This document shows, piece by piece, positions 16,915 to 25,449 of a stretch of DNA of 64,000 nucleotides; within the stretch, counting starts at the first letter, position 1, and each line of letters starts with the position of its first letter. Source of the stretch: Bacteroidales bacterium. Lineage in GTDB: Bacteria; Bacteroidota; Bacteroidia; Bacteroidales; FEN-979. The notes beneath the pieces are model-generated. The model was not told where the DNA came from and made no database searches. It saw nothing but the letters and a program-made list of their open reading frames with translations. Made by a program: the position numbers and the translations under genes. The stretch is from positions 62,001 to 126,000 of the forward strand of contig JALNZC010000006.1 of assembly GCA_023229525.1 (NCBI GenBank). Direction: 5' to 3'.

Positions 16915-17334
16915 TTATTGTTTGGTATAGGTTGCCACAGCATTGATCCGCGTTGCACCATCATCGAGTGTATAAGTCCAGAGTATTTTTGAACCGCTCA
17001 GGTTGCCCCCTCCGTTTATCGTCAGTCCTTCTCCGATGACCTGGTTTGGGTCGAGGGTGATGGCTTTTCCGTTTATTGTCGCCCCGGCAGGAATACCTGA
17101 AAATCCGGTATTGGCAAAATTTGCGATGAATACCCCGTTCGTAGAATTAGGGTCGGTTGCGATGGTCACTTCATAAGAAAGTTTTGTCCATGTTTCACTC
17201 ACACTCCACCGACCTATAAAGTTAGCTCTTGCATCTGTCTGATCGGGAGTTGTTCCAGTATCCTTTGCGCATCCTAAAAACAAACCTGAAAATATGAAAA
17301 TGGCCAATATCCGAAAAAAGATTGATTCTTTCAT
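16915..17334 (-). CDS. Small lipoprotein with beta-sandwich-like domain
   Basis: From the ATG at 17334 the product is 139 residues with a lipoprotein signal peptide (LAIFIFSGLFLGCAKD, lipidated cysteine near residue 22). A Thr/Asp linker follows, then a beta-rich domain starting GRWSVSETW and ending with NAVATYTKQ. This resembles lipocalin-like small lipoproteins of Bacteroidota, but I cannot assign a family with confidence. An upstream TTG start at 17355 adds seven residues before the signal peptide and is not used. The stop abuts the stop of the DUF4296 gene on the other strand. Confidence 0.65.
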   Translation of the reverse strand: MKESIFFRILAIFIFSGLFLGCAKDTGTTPDQTDARANFIGRWSVSETWTKLSYEVTIATDPNSTNGVFIANFANTGFSGIPAGATINGKAITLDPNQVIGEGLTINGGGNLSGSKILWTYTLDDGATRINAVATYTKQ

Positions 17335-17375
17335 GGTTACTTCTTTTAATTCCAAAGGTACATCATAATTTCCGT

Positions 17376-18221
17376 TTAGTCCGTTGAAACGATTTCAACA
17401 ATTCTGTCGGCAAGACGATTTGCACCGATACGAAAGAGGTCAGGTTTCAGCCAGTCATCGCCCAAAACCTCTTTGACCAGCCAATAATAATTCAGCGCTT
17501 TTTCCGGATCGGCAATACCCTCTTCAGCTTTGATTCCGATTTTTTTCCCGGTTCTGCGATAATGTTCCCGGATGACCTGTAAAATTACAAAAACATCTTC
17601 CTCAGTTGCTGAAGGAATTATCTTTCCGGTGCTGGTCTTGATAAAATCAGCACCTGTCTCAATGGCAATTTCACATGCTTTTGCAATGTTTTCGGGTGTC
17701 TGTAACTCATCGGTCTCGAGGATGACTTTGAGGGATTTTCCGTAGGTAAGTTCCCGCATTGCATCGAGTTCGCGATAGACGGTTGGATAATTTTTCTCAA
17801 GAAAAGTTCCTCTTGAAATGACTACTTCTATCTCATCTGCACCTTCCTGCAAAGCATAACCGATCTCGGCAAGTTTCACGGAAAGAGGCTGTTGGCCGCT
17901 TGGAAAAGAAGCTGCAACCGTTGCAATCCGGATGGGTGTTCCGTGTAAGACCTGTTTTGCAGTGGCAATGAAAGGTGGAAAAATGCAAACAGTAGCAGGG
18001 TACGGAAGTCCCTTTTCTCCGAAGAGAATGGCTTTTTTACAAAGCTGCCTGATTTTTTCATGGTTATCCGACCCTTCAAGTGAGGTAAAGTCAATAAAGG
18101 AAACCAACTCCTTCAATTCGTTTTTAAGATCAGTAATGGCAGGACGACGGGCCAGTATCTGCGACAAGGCAGAATCGAGATCAGAAAACGCAACTCCGGA
18201 GAGCAATGCAAATGAGAACAT
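17376..18221 (-). CDS. DeoC-like class I aldolase with altered active-site loops
   Basis: The protein matches deoxyribose-phosphate aldolase, which splits 2-deoxyribose-5-phosphate into acetaldehyde and glyceraldehyde-3-phosphate. It has the Schiff-base lysine in DFIKTSTGK and the second conserved lysine in IGIKAEEGI. The end, LKPDLFRIGANRL, resembles the longer DERA-type enzymes. Two positions depart from the usual pattern: the Asp of EIDVV is Glu (EIEVVISRG), and the Lys-Pro-Ala-Gly-Gly phosphate loop reads Lys-Ala-Glu-Glu-Gly. These could alter phosphate binding or substrate. The ATG at 18221 is used rather than a TTG at 18242. It follows the TonB receptor gene on the same strand with about 20 bp between them. 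Confidence 0.8.
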   Translation of the reverse strand: MFSFALLSGVAFSDLDSALSQILARRPAITDLKNELKELVSFIDFTSLEGSDNHEKIRQLCKKAILFGEKGLPYPATVCIFPPFIATAKQVLHGTPIRIATVAASFPSGQQPLSVKLAEIGYALQEGADEIEVVISRGTFLEKNYPTVYRELDAMRELTYGKSLKVILETDELQTPENIAKACEIAIETGADFIKTSTGKIIPSATEEDVFVILQVIREHYRRTGKKIGIKAEEGIADPEKALNYYWLVKEVLGDDWLKPDLFRIGANRLADRIVEIVSTD

Positions 18222-18242
18222 GTATAACTGTGTATTGGTCAA

Positions 18243-20558
18243 TTAGAAACTAAAACTGAGTCCAAGACTTGGCATGAGGGGCATCTGATCTACGCGGGTA
18301 TAGGAAACACGATCGAAATAGAAAATGTTTTGCTGATTAAGTGCATTGGTTACACTCAGATTAACTTCCAGTTTGATCGTTTTGCTGAGCATAAAGATCT
18401 TTTTGAGATTAAGATCAAGCCGGCTGTAATATGGCAGACGGCCTGCGTCGTAATCGGAATAAAGGGTTCCCAGTTGCCCGTTATTGGTAACATAGTTGGT
18501 ACCCATGTTTTCAAAGGTCAGCTTTTCATAGAATCCTGCAGTTTGAGTGAAGGGGAATCCTGAACCGTAATTATACCGGACATCAAACTCCCAATTCGAT
18601 TTTTTCCCGAAGTAGACAGTCCCGACAAGATTCAGATTATGCCGGCGATCATATGGGGGAACAAAATCCATGACCCCATCGTTACGATGGATAAAGCCGA
18701 GGGAATAGGTAGCCCATAGATGAATTTTTTTCCAGTCATATTTAAGCGATAAATCCACCCCTTCAGCATCACCCGTTTCAAGAACAAAATCCTTTTTGTA
18801 ATAATCGGGGATATTGGCGTTCTCCGGTGTGTCGTCGTAAAGTTTGTTGCGGTTCAGGCTGGTGAGTTGCGGATAATACTTATAATAGCCTTCTACATTG
18901 AGTGAAAGGTTTTTGAGAAAATCCAATTCAAATCCGAAAACCACCTGTGATGAGCGTTGAAGCTTGTTTTTCACCGTTTTGCCCATGAATTCGGTAGGCA
19001 GGTTCATCGGGCTCGTGATATATCCATAGAAAAGGTTAACCACATCTTTGTCGTAAGTAGTGCTGATCAGATTTTGAGAATACAGCCCCGCAGCCATTTT
19101 CAGACGAAAATTCCGGGCTATATTGTATTTGACAGCCAGTCGCGGTTCAAGCGACAAGGTTGAAAGCGAAGCATAGTATTGCAGCCGTAATCCGGCTTCA
19201 ACGATAAATTTTCCGGGCATCCATTTGTATTTTGCAAACGCCGATACTTCGGTACTGTTCTGTGTGTAATCGATTTTACGGTTAACAGTATTGAAAAAGT
19301 CGAAAGTAGTTTTATATCCAGCCAGTTCCAGCCCATATTTCAAGGCATCACGTCCGAAGAAATAGGTAAAGGTCAACCCCCCATTAAAACCCGAGATGGA
19401 ACTGGATCTGGCTGATTCATTTATTTCCTGAAGGACTACTTTATATGTTGAATAGGCAAAATTTCCTTCAATCAGCACAGAACTTTTTCCCGGTATGGCG
19501 AGGAAGTTCAGACCACCGCCATATGAAGTCCAGTTATAATCCTGCAATATCTTATAGTTGACATTGTCTGCAAACCGGAATCCGAAAAGATTGACCTTGC
19601 TGCCATTGGGAGTATTGACGGAGATTTTTCCATAAATATCGAGATAGTTATAAGGCAGTCCGTTTTCATCTATATATTTATAAAAAATCTTGCTAGACTC
19701 GGCCAAATAGGAATTTTTAATTGAGAAGATAAAGGAAGCGCTTGCGTCATCTTCATTTTTTTGACGGTGGATCGGACCTTCAAGAAGGGCTTTGGCCCCA
19801 AAGGTACTCACATCAAGTTTCCCCGAAAACCGGTTTTTATTGCCATCGCGGGTGGTCACATCCATCACGGAAGATATACGCCCACCATACTCGGCGCCAA
19901 AACCGCCGGTATAGACTTCCACGTTTTTCAGCATGTCAACATCAAAAACCGAAAAGAGTCCGATGGAATGGAACGGATTATATACGATCATACCATCGTA
20001 TAAAACCTTGTTCTGAATAGGAGGACCTCCACGGATATACAATTGACCACCCTGGTCCCCGCTAAAGATAACACCAGGGAGGATCTGAAGGTACTGGGCA
20101 AGGTCAGGTTGACCCCCGATCGTTGGAATGGATTGGATTTCCTTAGGGGTAATTTTGATAATACTCGTTTGTGTTTCCCTGATTTTATCTTGTCTGGCAG
20201 CTGAAACATTGATTTCGGAAAGGTTTACCGATGATTTTGTCAGAAACAGTTTTTTCGAAATAAGTTCATTGGCTTTTATGGTGACCGGTAATGAAAGGGT
20301 ATCAAATCCCACATAGGTCACCATGAGCTTGTAATCCCCCGGAGGAATGCGGGTAATGGCAAAATATCCGTTTGCATCGGTAGGGGCTCCGATTGATGTT
20401 TTATAGAGATAAACATTGGTGAAAAGTACCGGTTCACCGGTTTCCTGTTCATATACGAAACCGCGGATGGTCCCGTATTGGGCAAAAACATGTTGCCGTG
20501 GAAAAATAAAAAGGAGGAACAGAAAAAAGAGTACAAAAAAACTTTTTCGAAAGTTCAT
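18243..20558 (-). CDS. TonB-dependent outer-membrane receptor with carboxypeptidase-like N-domain
   Basis: The 771-residue protein has a signal peptide (cleavage after HVFAQ, about residue 26), a carboxypeptidase-regulatory-like domain (IRGFVYEQETGEPVLFTNV and GYFAITRIPPGDY), a plug domain and a 22-strand barrel. The plug is marked by GGQPDLAQYLQILPGV, LYIRGGPPIQNKVLYDGM and AEYGGRISSVMDV. The C-terminus ends LGLSFSF. It lacks the SusC signature and has no SusD neighbour, so it is a stand-alone receptor, perhaps for a siderophore, cofactor or peptide. The substrate cannot be read from the sequence. Confidence 0.88.
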   Translation of the reverse strand: MNFRKSFFVLFFLFLLFIFPRQHVFAQYGTIRGFVYEQETGEPVLFTNVYLYKTSIGAPTDANGYFAITRIPPGDYKLMVTYVGFDTLSLPVTIKANELISKKLFLTKSSVNLSEINVSAARQDKIRETQTSIIKITPKEIQSIPTIGGQPDLAQYLQILPGVIFSGDQGGQLYIRGGPPIQNKVLYDGMIVYNPFHSIGLFSVFDVDMLKNVEVYTGGFGAEYGGRISSVMDVTTRDGNKNRFSGKLDVSTFGAKALLEGPIHRQKNEDDASASFIFSIKNSYLAESSKIFYKYIDENGLPYNYLDIYGKISVNTPNGSKVNLFGFRFADNVNYKILQDYNWTSYGGGLNFLAIPGKSSVLIEGNFAYSTYKVVLQEINESARSSSISGFNGGLTFTYFFGRDALKYGLELAGYKTTFDFFNTVNRKIDYTQNSTEVSAFAKYKWMPGKFIVEAGLRLQYYASLSTLSLEPRLAVKYNIARNFRLKMAAGLYSQNLISTTYDKDVVNLFYGYITSPMNLPTEFMGKTVKNKLQRSSQVVFGFELDFLKNLSLNVEGYYKYYPQLTSLNRNKLYDDTPENANIPDYYKKDFVLETGDAEGVDLSLKYDWKKIHLWATYSLGFIHRNDGVMDFVPPYDRRHNLNLVGTVYFGKKSNWEFDVRYNYGSGFPFTQTAGFYEKLTFENMGTNYVTNNGQLGTLYSDYDAGRLPYYSRLDLNLKKIFMLSKTIKLEVNLSVTNALNQQNIFYFDRVSYTRVDQMPLMPSLGLSFSF

Positions 20559-20665
20559 TTACAGTGCTTGATAGGAGGTTTTTCAATGGACAAAAGTATA
20601 TATAATCCATGAGCTAAAAAAGTGTTTCCCTTCCGGCAATGAATTTCGTATTTGGAAAATATTCT

Positions 20666-20673
20666 TACTTTTG
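20666..20673 (+). promoter_or_regulatory. -7 promoter element of iorAB
   Basis: TACTTTTG matches TAnnTTTG 29 bp upstream of the iorA ATG. A -33 TTG at correct spacing is not evident. Confidence 0.35.
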
Positions 20674-20701
20674 TCAATAATCAACTATCTTTATTATCAT
20701 T

Positions 20702-22306
20702 ATGCAGAAGATATTGTTATTGGGGGATGAAGCGATTGCTCAGGGTGCGCTTGATGCCGGTTTGTCCGGCATTTATGCTTATCCCGGAACGCCTTCCACT
20801 GAGATTACGGAATTTGTTCAGAATTCAAAATACGCTCAGGATAATAAAATCCATTCCACCTGGTCCACGAATGAAAAAACAGCCATGGAAGCTGCCCTGG
20901 GAATGTCATACGCCGGCAAACGGGCCATGGTGTGTATGAAACATGTGGGATTAAATGTCGCAGCCGATCCTTTTATCAATTCAGCGATAACTGGTGCCAA
21001 TGGTGGTCTCATCGTAGTGTCCGCAGATGATCCTTCGATGCATTCCTCGCAGAATGAACAGGATTCGCGGGTTTACGGAAAGTTTGCCCTGGTTCCCATT
21101 CTTGAACCGGCCAATCAACAGGAAGCTTATGACATGGTTCGTTATGGATTCGATTTTTCGGAAAAATACCATATTCCAGTCCTGCTGCGGATTACCACAC
21201 GAATGGCTCATTCCCGCTCAGGGGTGATGTTGAATTCTCCCCGCGGACAAAATGAAATCCGGATGCCGGTAGATCTGCGGCAATTCGTGCTTTTACCGGC
21301 GATAGCCAAAAAACGCTATAAAAACCTGCTCAAAGACCATGCGACATTCATCGATGAGTCGGAGAGCTCACCGTTCAATCGTTATTTTGACGGAACTGAT
21401 AAATCCCGGGGCATTGTTGTTTGCGGATTGGCTCACAATTATCTCATGGAGAATTATCCCGGCAGCACGATTCCCTATCCGGTTTTAAAAATCGGACAAT
21501 ATCCTTTACCACGCAAGCTGATTGAAAAAATAGCGAACGAATGTTCGGAAATCCTGGTAGCAGAGGACGGTTATCCGGTTGTCGAGGAATTGCTGAAGGG
21601 ATATCTTGGACGTGGACTGAAGGTTCATGGACGTCTTGACGGGACATTGCCCCGGGACGGCGAACTCAACCCGAATCTGATGGCAGTAGCGCTTGGTTTG
21701 AAGGATACCATAGGTCTTCCCGTTCCAGGACTGATGGTAGGCCGTCCACCATCGTTATGCAGCGGATGTCCGCATATCGACTCTTTTTTGGGGATCACGG
21801 AAGCGTTGAGTGAATTTTCAAAGGGAAGGGTTTTTTCCGATATCGGATGTTATACCCTGGGTGCGCTCAAACCATATGAAGCAGTGAATTCCTGCGTCGA
21901 CATGGGCGCTTCAATTACGATGGCAAAAGGAGCCGCAGATGCCGGACTTGTTCCTGCAGTAGCCGTAATCGGTGATTCTACCTTTACCCATTCGGGAATG
22001 ACCGGGTTGCTTGACGCCGTTAACGATAAATCACCCATCACTGTATTGATCCTCGATAACGGAACAACAGCCATGACCGGGGGACAAACTTCTCCTGGAA
22101 CAGGAAAACTTGAAGATATTTGCAAAGGTATTGGTGTGGAAGAATCGCATATCCGTATACTCAAACCATTGAAAAAAAATCATGAAGAGAATGTCAGGAT
22201 TATGAAAGAGGAATTGGCTTACTCCGGTGTGTCAGTCATTATTCCGCGCAGGGAATGCATTGTCTCCATTGATAAACGGATGAGGGAAAAATTCAGGAAT
22301 AAATAA
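20702..22306 (+). CDS. iorA: Indolepyruvate:ferredoxin oxidoreductase, alpha subunit (no ferredoxin domain)
   Basis: IorA is the thiamine-diphosphate subunit that oxidatively decarboxylates aryl pyruvates to aryl-CoA with reduction of ferredoxin. The 534-residue protein shows the pyrimidine-binding half (GIYAYPGTPSTEITEF, WSTNEKTAMEAALG), the CSGCPH motif and the diphosphate-binding motif (GDSTFTHSGMTGLLDA, then LILDNGTTAMTGGQ). It ends shortly after IIPRRECIVSI. The C-terminal eight-cysteine ferredoxin domain of archaeal IorA is absent, so an external ferredoxin must take the electrons. iorB starts 13 bp after the stop. The pathway is probably aromatic amino-acid fermentation or reversible synthesis of aryl pyruvates. 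Confidence 0.93.
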   Translation: MQKILLLGDEAIAQGALDAGLSGIYAYPGTPSTEITEFVQNSKYAQDNKIHSTWSTNEKTAMEAALGMSYAGKRAMVCMKHVGLNVAADPFINSAITGANGGLIVVSADDPSMHSSQNEQDSRVYGKFALVPILEPANQQEAYDMVRYGFDFSEKYHIPVLLRITTRMAHSRSGVMLNSPRGQNEIRMPVDLRQFVLLPAIAKKRYKNLLKDHATFIDESESSPFNRYFDGTDKSRGIVVCGLAHNYLMENYPGSTIPYPVLKIGQYPLPRKLIEKIANECSEILVAEDGYPVVEELLKGYLGRGLKVHGRLDGTLPRDGELNPNLMAVALGLKDTIGLPVPGLMVGRPPSLCSGCPHIDSFLGITEALSEFSKGRVFSDIGCYTLGALKPYEAVNSCVDMGASITMAKGAADAGLVPAVAVIGDSTFTHSGMTGLLDAVNDKSPITVLILDNGTTAMTGGQTSPGTGKLEDICKGIGVEESHIRILKPLKKNHEENVRIMKEELAYSGVSVIIPRRECIVSIDKRMREKFRNK

Positions 22307-22318
22307 ATCAATCAAGGG

Positions 22319-22900
22319 ATGAAAAAAGATATCATATTGGCAGGTGTTGGTGGCCAGGGAATCATCTCGATCGCTTCCATTATTGGTTATGCAGCTCTCG
22401 GCCAAGGAATGTACCTGAAACAATCGGAAGTCCACGGTATGAGCCAGCGGGGAGGAGATGTTATGTCGAACCTGCGAATTTCACACGATGAAATTGCTTC
22501 TGATCTGATCCCGTTTGGGAAAGCAGATATGATTATTTCAATTGAACCCCTTGAATCGCTCCGCTATCTTCCTTATTTATCTCCGGACGGTTGGGTAATC
22601 ACCAATATCCAACCATTCAATAACATTCCGAACTATCCTGACATTGAGCAAGTGATGGCGGAGATTGAAAAGGTTCCGCATCATATCGCCCTGGATGCAG
22701 ATACAACAGCTAAGGAAACCGGATCGGCTAAAGTGGCAAACATCATAATCCTGGGCGCTGCCTCTCCTTTCCTTGGAATGGCTTATGAAAAATTGGAAGA
22801 GGCCATCCGGTTTATTTTTGGTAAAAAAGGGGATAGTGTTGTTGAACTGAATTTAATGGCCCTGCAAGCGGGCCGTATTTTCGCCGATCAGCATATGTGA
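22319..22900 (+). CDS. iorB: Indolepyruvate oxidoreductase, beta (gamma-domain) subunit
   Basis: The 193-residue protein is the catalytic-domain-III partner of IorA. It has the Rossmann-like start DIILAGVGGQGIISIA, the HGMSQRGGDVMSNLRI motif typical of 2-oxoacid oxidoreductase gamma domains, and a helical C-terminus. It starts 13 bp downstream of iorA and is co-transcribed. Length matches other IorB proteins (about 190-200). There are no iron-sulfur cysteines in either subunit here. Confidence 0.93.
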   Translation: MKKDIILAGVGGQGIISIASIIGYAALGQGMYLKQSEVHGMSQRGGDVMSNLRISHDEIASDLIPFGKADMIISIEPLESLRYLPYLSPDGWVITNIQPFNNIPNYPDIEQVMAEIEKVPHHIALDADTTAKETGSAKVANIIILGAASPFLGMAYEKLEEAIRFIFGKKGDSVVELNLMALQAGRIFADQHM

Positions 22901-22911
22901 TTAATTCTTTA

Positions 22912-22919
22912 TACCTTTG
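22912..22919 (+). promoter_or_regulatory. -7 element for the serine palmitoyltransferase-like gene
   Basis: TACCTTTG matches TAnnTTTG and lies 36 bp before the ATG at 22955, suggesting transcription separate from iorAB. Confidence 0.4.
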
Positions 22920-22954
22920 CGCGCTTTAATTTTTGTATCAGATAAACGAATAAA

Positions 22955-24142
22955 ATGAGGTTTCTTCAACGCAAATTAGCCCATTACACAGAACCACAAA
23001 GGGTAGAGAAGATGGGGCTCTATCCCTTCTTCCGGATGATTGAATCGGACCAGGATACGGTAGTGACGATGAACGGCAAAAAGGTACTGATGTTTGGATC
23101 AAACAGTTACCTTGGATTAACCAATCATCCAAAGATCAAGGAAGCTGCAATCAGGGCCACCCAGAAATATGGAACCGGTTGTGCCGGATCCCGCTTTTTG
23201 AACGGAACTTTGGACATTCACGTGGAACTTGAAAAGAAACTGGCCGAGTTCGTCGGGAAAGAAGCTGCCCTTGTTTATAGTACCGGGTTCCAGGTTAACC
23301 TGGGCGTGATACCTACCGTGACCGGTCGCAATGATTATATCCTGATTGATGAGCTTGATCATGCTTCTATTATTGAAGCCACCCGCTTATCGTTTGCAAA
23401 GGTGTTAAAATTCCGTCATAATGATATGCAATCGCTGGAACGACAGTTGAAACGGTGTGAACCAAGCCGGGTGAAGCTGATTGTTGTCGACGGGATATTC
23501 AGTATGGATGGCGATATTGCCAATTTACCTGAAATTGTTATCCTGGCAGAAAAATATGAAGCCACGGTGATGGTCGATGACGCCCATGCGATCGGAGTGA
23601 TCGGGAAAAACGGTTCCGGAACAGCCAGTCACTTTGGCCTGACAAAAAAAGTGGATCTTATCATGGGTACCTTTTCGAAATCGCTGGCCGCACTGGGTGG
23701 TTTCATTGCCAGCGACCTGGAGACCATCTCCTATATAAAGCACCATTCCCGCACGATGATCTTCAGCGCCTCTGCTACACCGGCTTCTGCTGCAACTGTA
23801 TTGGCTGCCCTCGAAATCATCAAGAATGAACCCGAGCGTATACAACATCTTTGGGACGTGACCAATTATGCCATAGAAAATTTTCGAAATCTTGGTTTCG
23901 ACATTGGGAACACAGTTACACCCATCATCCCCCTTTACATCAGAGATAACCTGAAAACGCTTAAGATAACCAGATTGCTACTGGATGAAGGAATCTTCGT
24001 GAATCCCGTGGTTGCTCCTGCAGTCAGCAAGGATAATACCCTTATCCGGTTTTCCCTCATGGCTACCCATACTAAAGATCAGGTTGATATTGCGCTTGAG
24101 AAATTTGAGAAGCTGGGAAAGAAGCTCCATATTATCTCATAG
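22955..24142 (+). CDS. Serine palmitoyltransferase-like alpha-oxoamine synthase
   Basis: The 395-residue PLP enzyme belongs to the alpha-oxoamine synthase family, which condenses an amino acid with an acyl-CoA or acyl-ACP. Visible motifs are the GSNSYLGLTNHP glycine-rich segment, GTGCAGSRFLNGT, the DDAHAIGVIG cofactor segment and the PLP lysine in GTFSKSLAALGG (near residue 242). The start (VEKMGLYPFFRMIES) and length are like Bacteroidota serine palmitoyltransferase, the first step of sphingolipid synthesis. KBL (glycine C-acetyltransferase) is the main alternative. The next genes, a GNAT-fold acyltransferase 8 bp downstream and an NAD-dependent reductase, strengthen the sphingolipid reading. 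Confidence 0.82.
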   Translation: MRFLQRKLAHYTEPQRVEKMGLYPFFRMIESDQDTVVTMNGKKVLMFGSNSYLGLTNHPKIKEAAIRATQKYGTGCAGSRFLNGTLDIHVELEKKLAEFVGKEAALVYSTGFQVNLGVIPTVTGRNDYILIDELDHASIIEATRLSFAKVLKFRHNDMQSLERQLKRCEPSRVKLIVVDGIFSMDGDIANLPEIVILAEKYEATVMVDDAHAIGVIGKNGSGTASHFGLTKKVDLIMGTFSKSLAALGGFIASDLETISYIKHHSRTMIFSASATPASAATVLAALEIIKNEPERIQHLWDVTNYAIENFRNLGFDIGNTVTPIIPLYIRDNLKTLKITRLLLDEGIFVNPVVAPAVSKDNTLIRFSLMATHTKDQVDIALEKFEKLGKKLHIIS

Positions 24143-24150
24143 TATACCAG

Positions 24151-25284
24151 ATGACAAATTCAGGTACTATTGAACTTAAAAAGGTTCGTACCAAAAAGGA
24201 TCTCAGGCGATTCATCAAGGTTCAATTCCAACTCTACAAGGGAAATCAATATTGGTGCCCTCCCATGTGGATGGATGAATTAAAGACATTGGACCGGGAT
24301 AAAAACCCTGCCTTCGATTTTTGTGATGCTGAATACTGGATTGCTTACAGGGGATCAGAGATGGTCGGCCGTATTGCCGGGATTATAAACCACAATGCAA
24401 ACAAACGTTGGAATGAGAAACTGGTCCGGTTCGGATGGATTGATTTTATTGATGATCCCCAAGTTTCGGGGAAGCTGATCGAAGCCGTCATAGCCTGGGG
24501 TAAAGAAAAGGGAATGGATGGAATTCATGGCCCCCTTGGTTTTTCCGATATGGACAATGAAGGTATGTTGATCAAGGGGTTTGAAGAGCTGTCTACACTC
24601 GCTTCCATTTATAATTATCCTTACTATGTGACCCATATGGAACGCTTTGGTTTTCAAAAAGCGGCCGACTGGGTACAATATGAATTTTCAATACCACCGG
24701 AAATACCCGATAAGGTAGAACGACTATCATTTCTGGTTCAGGAAAAGTATAAACTCCATTTGGTCAAGGCAAAAAGATCCAAAGACTTATTACCGTACGC
24801 TCCTAAAATGTTTCGCACCCTGAACGCGGCATTTGATGAACTTTATGGGTATACAGCCCTCACGCAGAGACAAATGGACATGTATGTTAAAGCCTATTTT
24901 GGTTTTATCCGTCCCGAATTCGTTACATTCGTTGTTGATGAGCAGGATGAAGTGATCGGATTCGGCATTTCCATGCCTTCGCTTACCAAAGCGCTTCAAC
25001 GCTGTCATGGAAAACTTTTCCCATTTGGGTTTTTATATATTCTCCGCGCCATTAAAAAAAACGACACGATCGATATGTACCTCAACGGGGTTCGTCCCGA
25101 CTATCAGGGAAAAGGAGTCAATGCGCTGTATTATAATGAAATGCATAAAGCGTATATCAAATATGGTATCACGAAAGCGATCACCAATCCTCAGCTTGAA
25201 GAAAATGCCAAAGCACTCACTATTTGGAAGAATTTTGACGGAAGACAGCATATGACACGGCGTTGCTGGATAAAGCATTTTTAG
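24151..25284 (+). CDS. GNAT-fold protein, candidate sphingolipid N-acyltransferase
   Basis: The 377-residue protein has two GNAT-like halves. The first has WIAYRGSEMVGRIAGIINH and a GPLGFSDMDNEGMLI segment near residues 128-142. The second has VVDEQDEVIGFGISMPS and the acyl-CoA-type loop GVRPDYQGKGVNALYY near residues 309-324. This architecture is shared with bacterial ceramide synthases of the GNAT type. It starts 8 bp after the serine palmitoyltransferase-like gene, so the products probably act in sequence. Without experiment it could also be an unrelated acyltransferase. It is a distant paralogue of the product of 42218-43429. The stop is directly followed by 7-bp repeats. Confidence 0.65.
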   Translation: MTNSGTIELKKVRTKKDLRRFIKVQFQLYKGNQYWCPPMWMDELKTLDRDKNPAFDFCDAEYWIAYRGSEMVGRIAGIINHNANKRWNEKLVRFGWIDFIDDPQVSGKLIEAVIAWGKEKGMDGIHGPLGFSDMDNEGMLIKGFEELSTLASIYNYPYYVTHMERFGFQKAADWVQYEFSIPPEIPDKVERLSFLVQEKYKLHLVKAKRSKDLLPYAPKMFRTLNAAFDELYGYTALTQRQMDMYVKAYFGFIRPEFVTFVVDEQDEVIGFGISMPSLTKALQRCHGKLFPFGFLYILRAIKKNDTIDMYLNGVRPDYQGKGVNALYYNEMHKAYIKYGITKAITNPQLEENAKALTIWKNFDGRQHMTRRCWIKHF

Positions 25285-25285
25285 T

Positions 25286-25362
25286 ACGAAGGACGAGGGA
25301 CGAAAGACGAAGGACGAAGGACGAGGGACGAAAGACGAGGGACGAAGGACGAAAGACGAAAA
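25286..25362. repeat. 7-bp tandem array, unit ACGARRG, 11 units
   Basis: Eleven contiguous 7-bp units (ACGAAGG, ACGAGGG, ACGAAAG and similar) follow 1 bp after the stop of the GNAT-fold gene. All units share ACGA, and only purine positions vary. Confidence 0.9.
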
Positions 25363-25368
25363 TTGAAA

Positions 25369-25445
25369 CCCGTAACCCGTAGACCACAACCTGCAACCCA
25401 CAATCCACAACCCGTAACCCGTAACCCGTAACCCGTAACATGTAA
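25369..25445. repeat. 7-bp tandem array, unit CCCGTAA, 11 units
   Basis: Eleven 7-bp units (CCCGTAA six times or nearly so, with CCCACAA, TCCACAA, CCTGCAA, CATGTAA variants) run up to 4 bp before the ATG at 25450. A six-base spacer separates it from the preceding purine-rich array. Confidence 0.9.
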
Positions 25446-25449
25446 CTCA

